In this document: positions 14,892 to 15,024 of the stretch, in pieces
Position numbering within the stretch: position 1 is the stretch's first letter
Layout of the letters: each line of letters starts with the position of its first letter
Assembly: GCA_964391805.1 (NCBI GenBank)
Contig: CAYMNK010000021.1
Location: 1-15,024, forward strand
Direction: 5' to 3'
Source of the DNA: RUG14300 sp964391805
Lineage (GTDB): Bacteria; Bacillota; Clostridia; Christensenellales; CAG-1252
Length of the DNA stretch: 15,024 nucleotides
Translations under genes and position numbers: made by a program
Notes under the pieces: model-generated
Seen by the model: the letters and a program-made list of their open reading frames with translations, nothing else
Databases searched by the model: none
Told to the model about the DNA's origin: nothing

Positions 14892-14986
14892 TTCGAAACG
14901 TTTTCGAAAGTGAATTTACGATATTAATTTAAACAACAGTCGATTGAAGTTATCTGTCGAAAAATATCTTTAGTAATTATCGAAAA
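14889..14986. repeat. TTTTCGAAA motif cluster at the right edge
   Basis: GTTTTCGAAA occurs at 14889-14898 and 14900-14909, exactly 11 bp apart. TCGAAAA recurs at 14957-14963 and 14980-14986. TTTCGAAA is itself palindromic, so these may be protein sites for helD or for a gene beyond the window. No gene is seen from 14796 to 15024. Confidence 0.5.
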
Positions 14987-15024
14987 TCGGTGAATAGTGT
15001 TGGGATAAATACTTTTCTTTTTCG

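Overview
The window looks like chromosomal DNA of a low-GC Gram-positive, probably an anaerobic clostridium-like member of the Bacillota from a gut-type habitat. The evidence is AT-rich DNA, the holB-ricT pair, a HelD-type helicase, a clostridial-style Crp/Fnr regulator, a ferredoxin-thioredoxin-reductase-like protein, AGGAG-type ribosome binding sites and a Cys-repeat surface protein. No rRNA, tRNA or CRISPR array is visible. The species cannot be named from this sequence.

Left edge (1-1143) is an accessory patch. A probable IS3-type insertion-sequence end (1-52) cuts the 3' end of a Bsp6I-like restriction endonuclease gene. Upstream of that gene is a 67-residue XRE protein of the restriction-modification controller (C) type, with a textbook promoter wrapped in an 8-bp dyad. 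No methyltransferase is in view. The patch abuts a comEC gene (1144-2637) that has the membrane channel but lacks the C-terminal metallo-beta-lactamase domain.

2669-7568 reads as one minus-strand operon. A consensus promoter sits so close to the first ATG that the mRNA may be leaderless. The order is a lipoprotein, an Orn/Lys/Arg-decarboxylase-like PLP enzyme, holB (DNA polymerase III delta'), ricT (PSP1 domain), a CitG-family synthase, an FTR-like redox protein, then a hairpin terminator. Genes overlap or nearly touch from the lipoprotein to ricT.

7588-10632 is a divergent pair: a Crp/Fnr-family regulator (minus) and a three-gene NitT/TauT-type ABC importer (plus: binding lipoprotein, permease, short ATPase). 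The 113-bp gap carries ATTG/CAAT dyads, one of them over the regulator's own -10 box, suggesting autoregulation and control of the importer.

10633-11265 is non-coding and repeat-rich. Degenerate units each carry a mini-hairpin with a 3-nt loop whose stem sequence differs between units, and 13-bp inverted repeats bound part of the block. It runs into a Cys-repeat, membrane-anchored surface protein (11407-12675) that has lost its start and signal peptide. A bidirectional terminator separates this from a convergent helD-like gene (12747-14795), whose promoter overlaps a perfect 31-bp palindrome next to helically phased TTTTCGAAA repeats.
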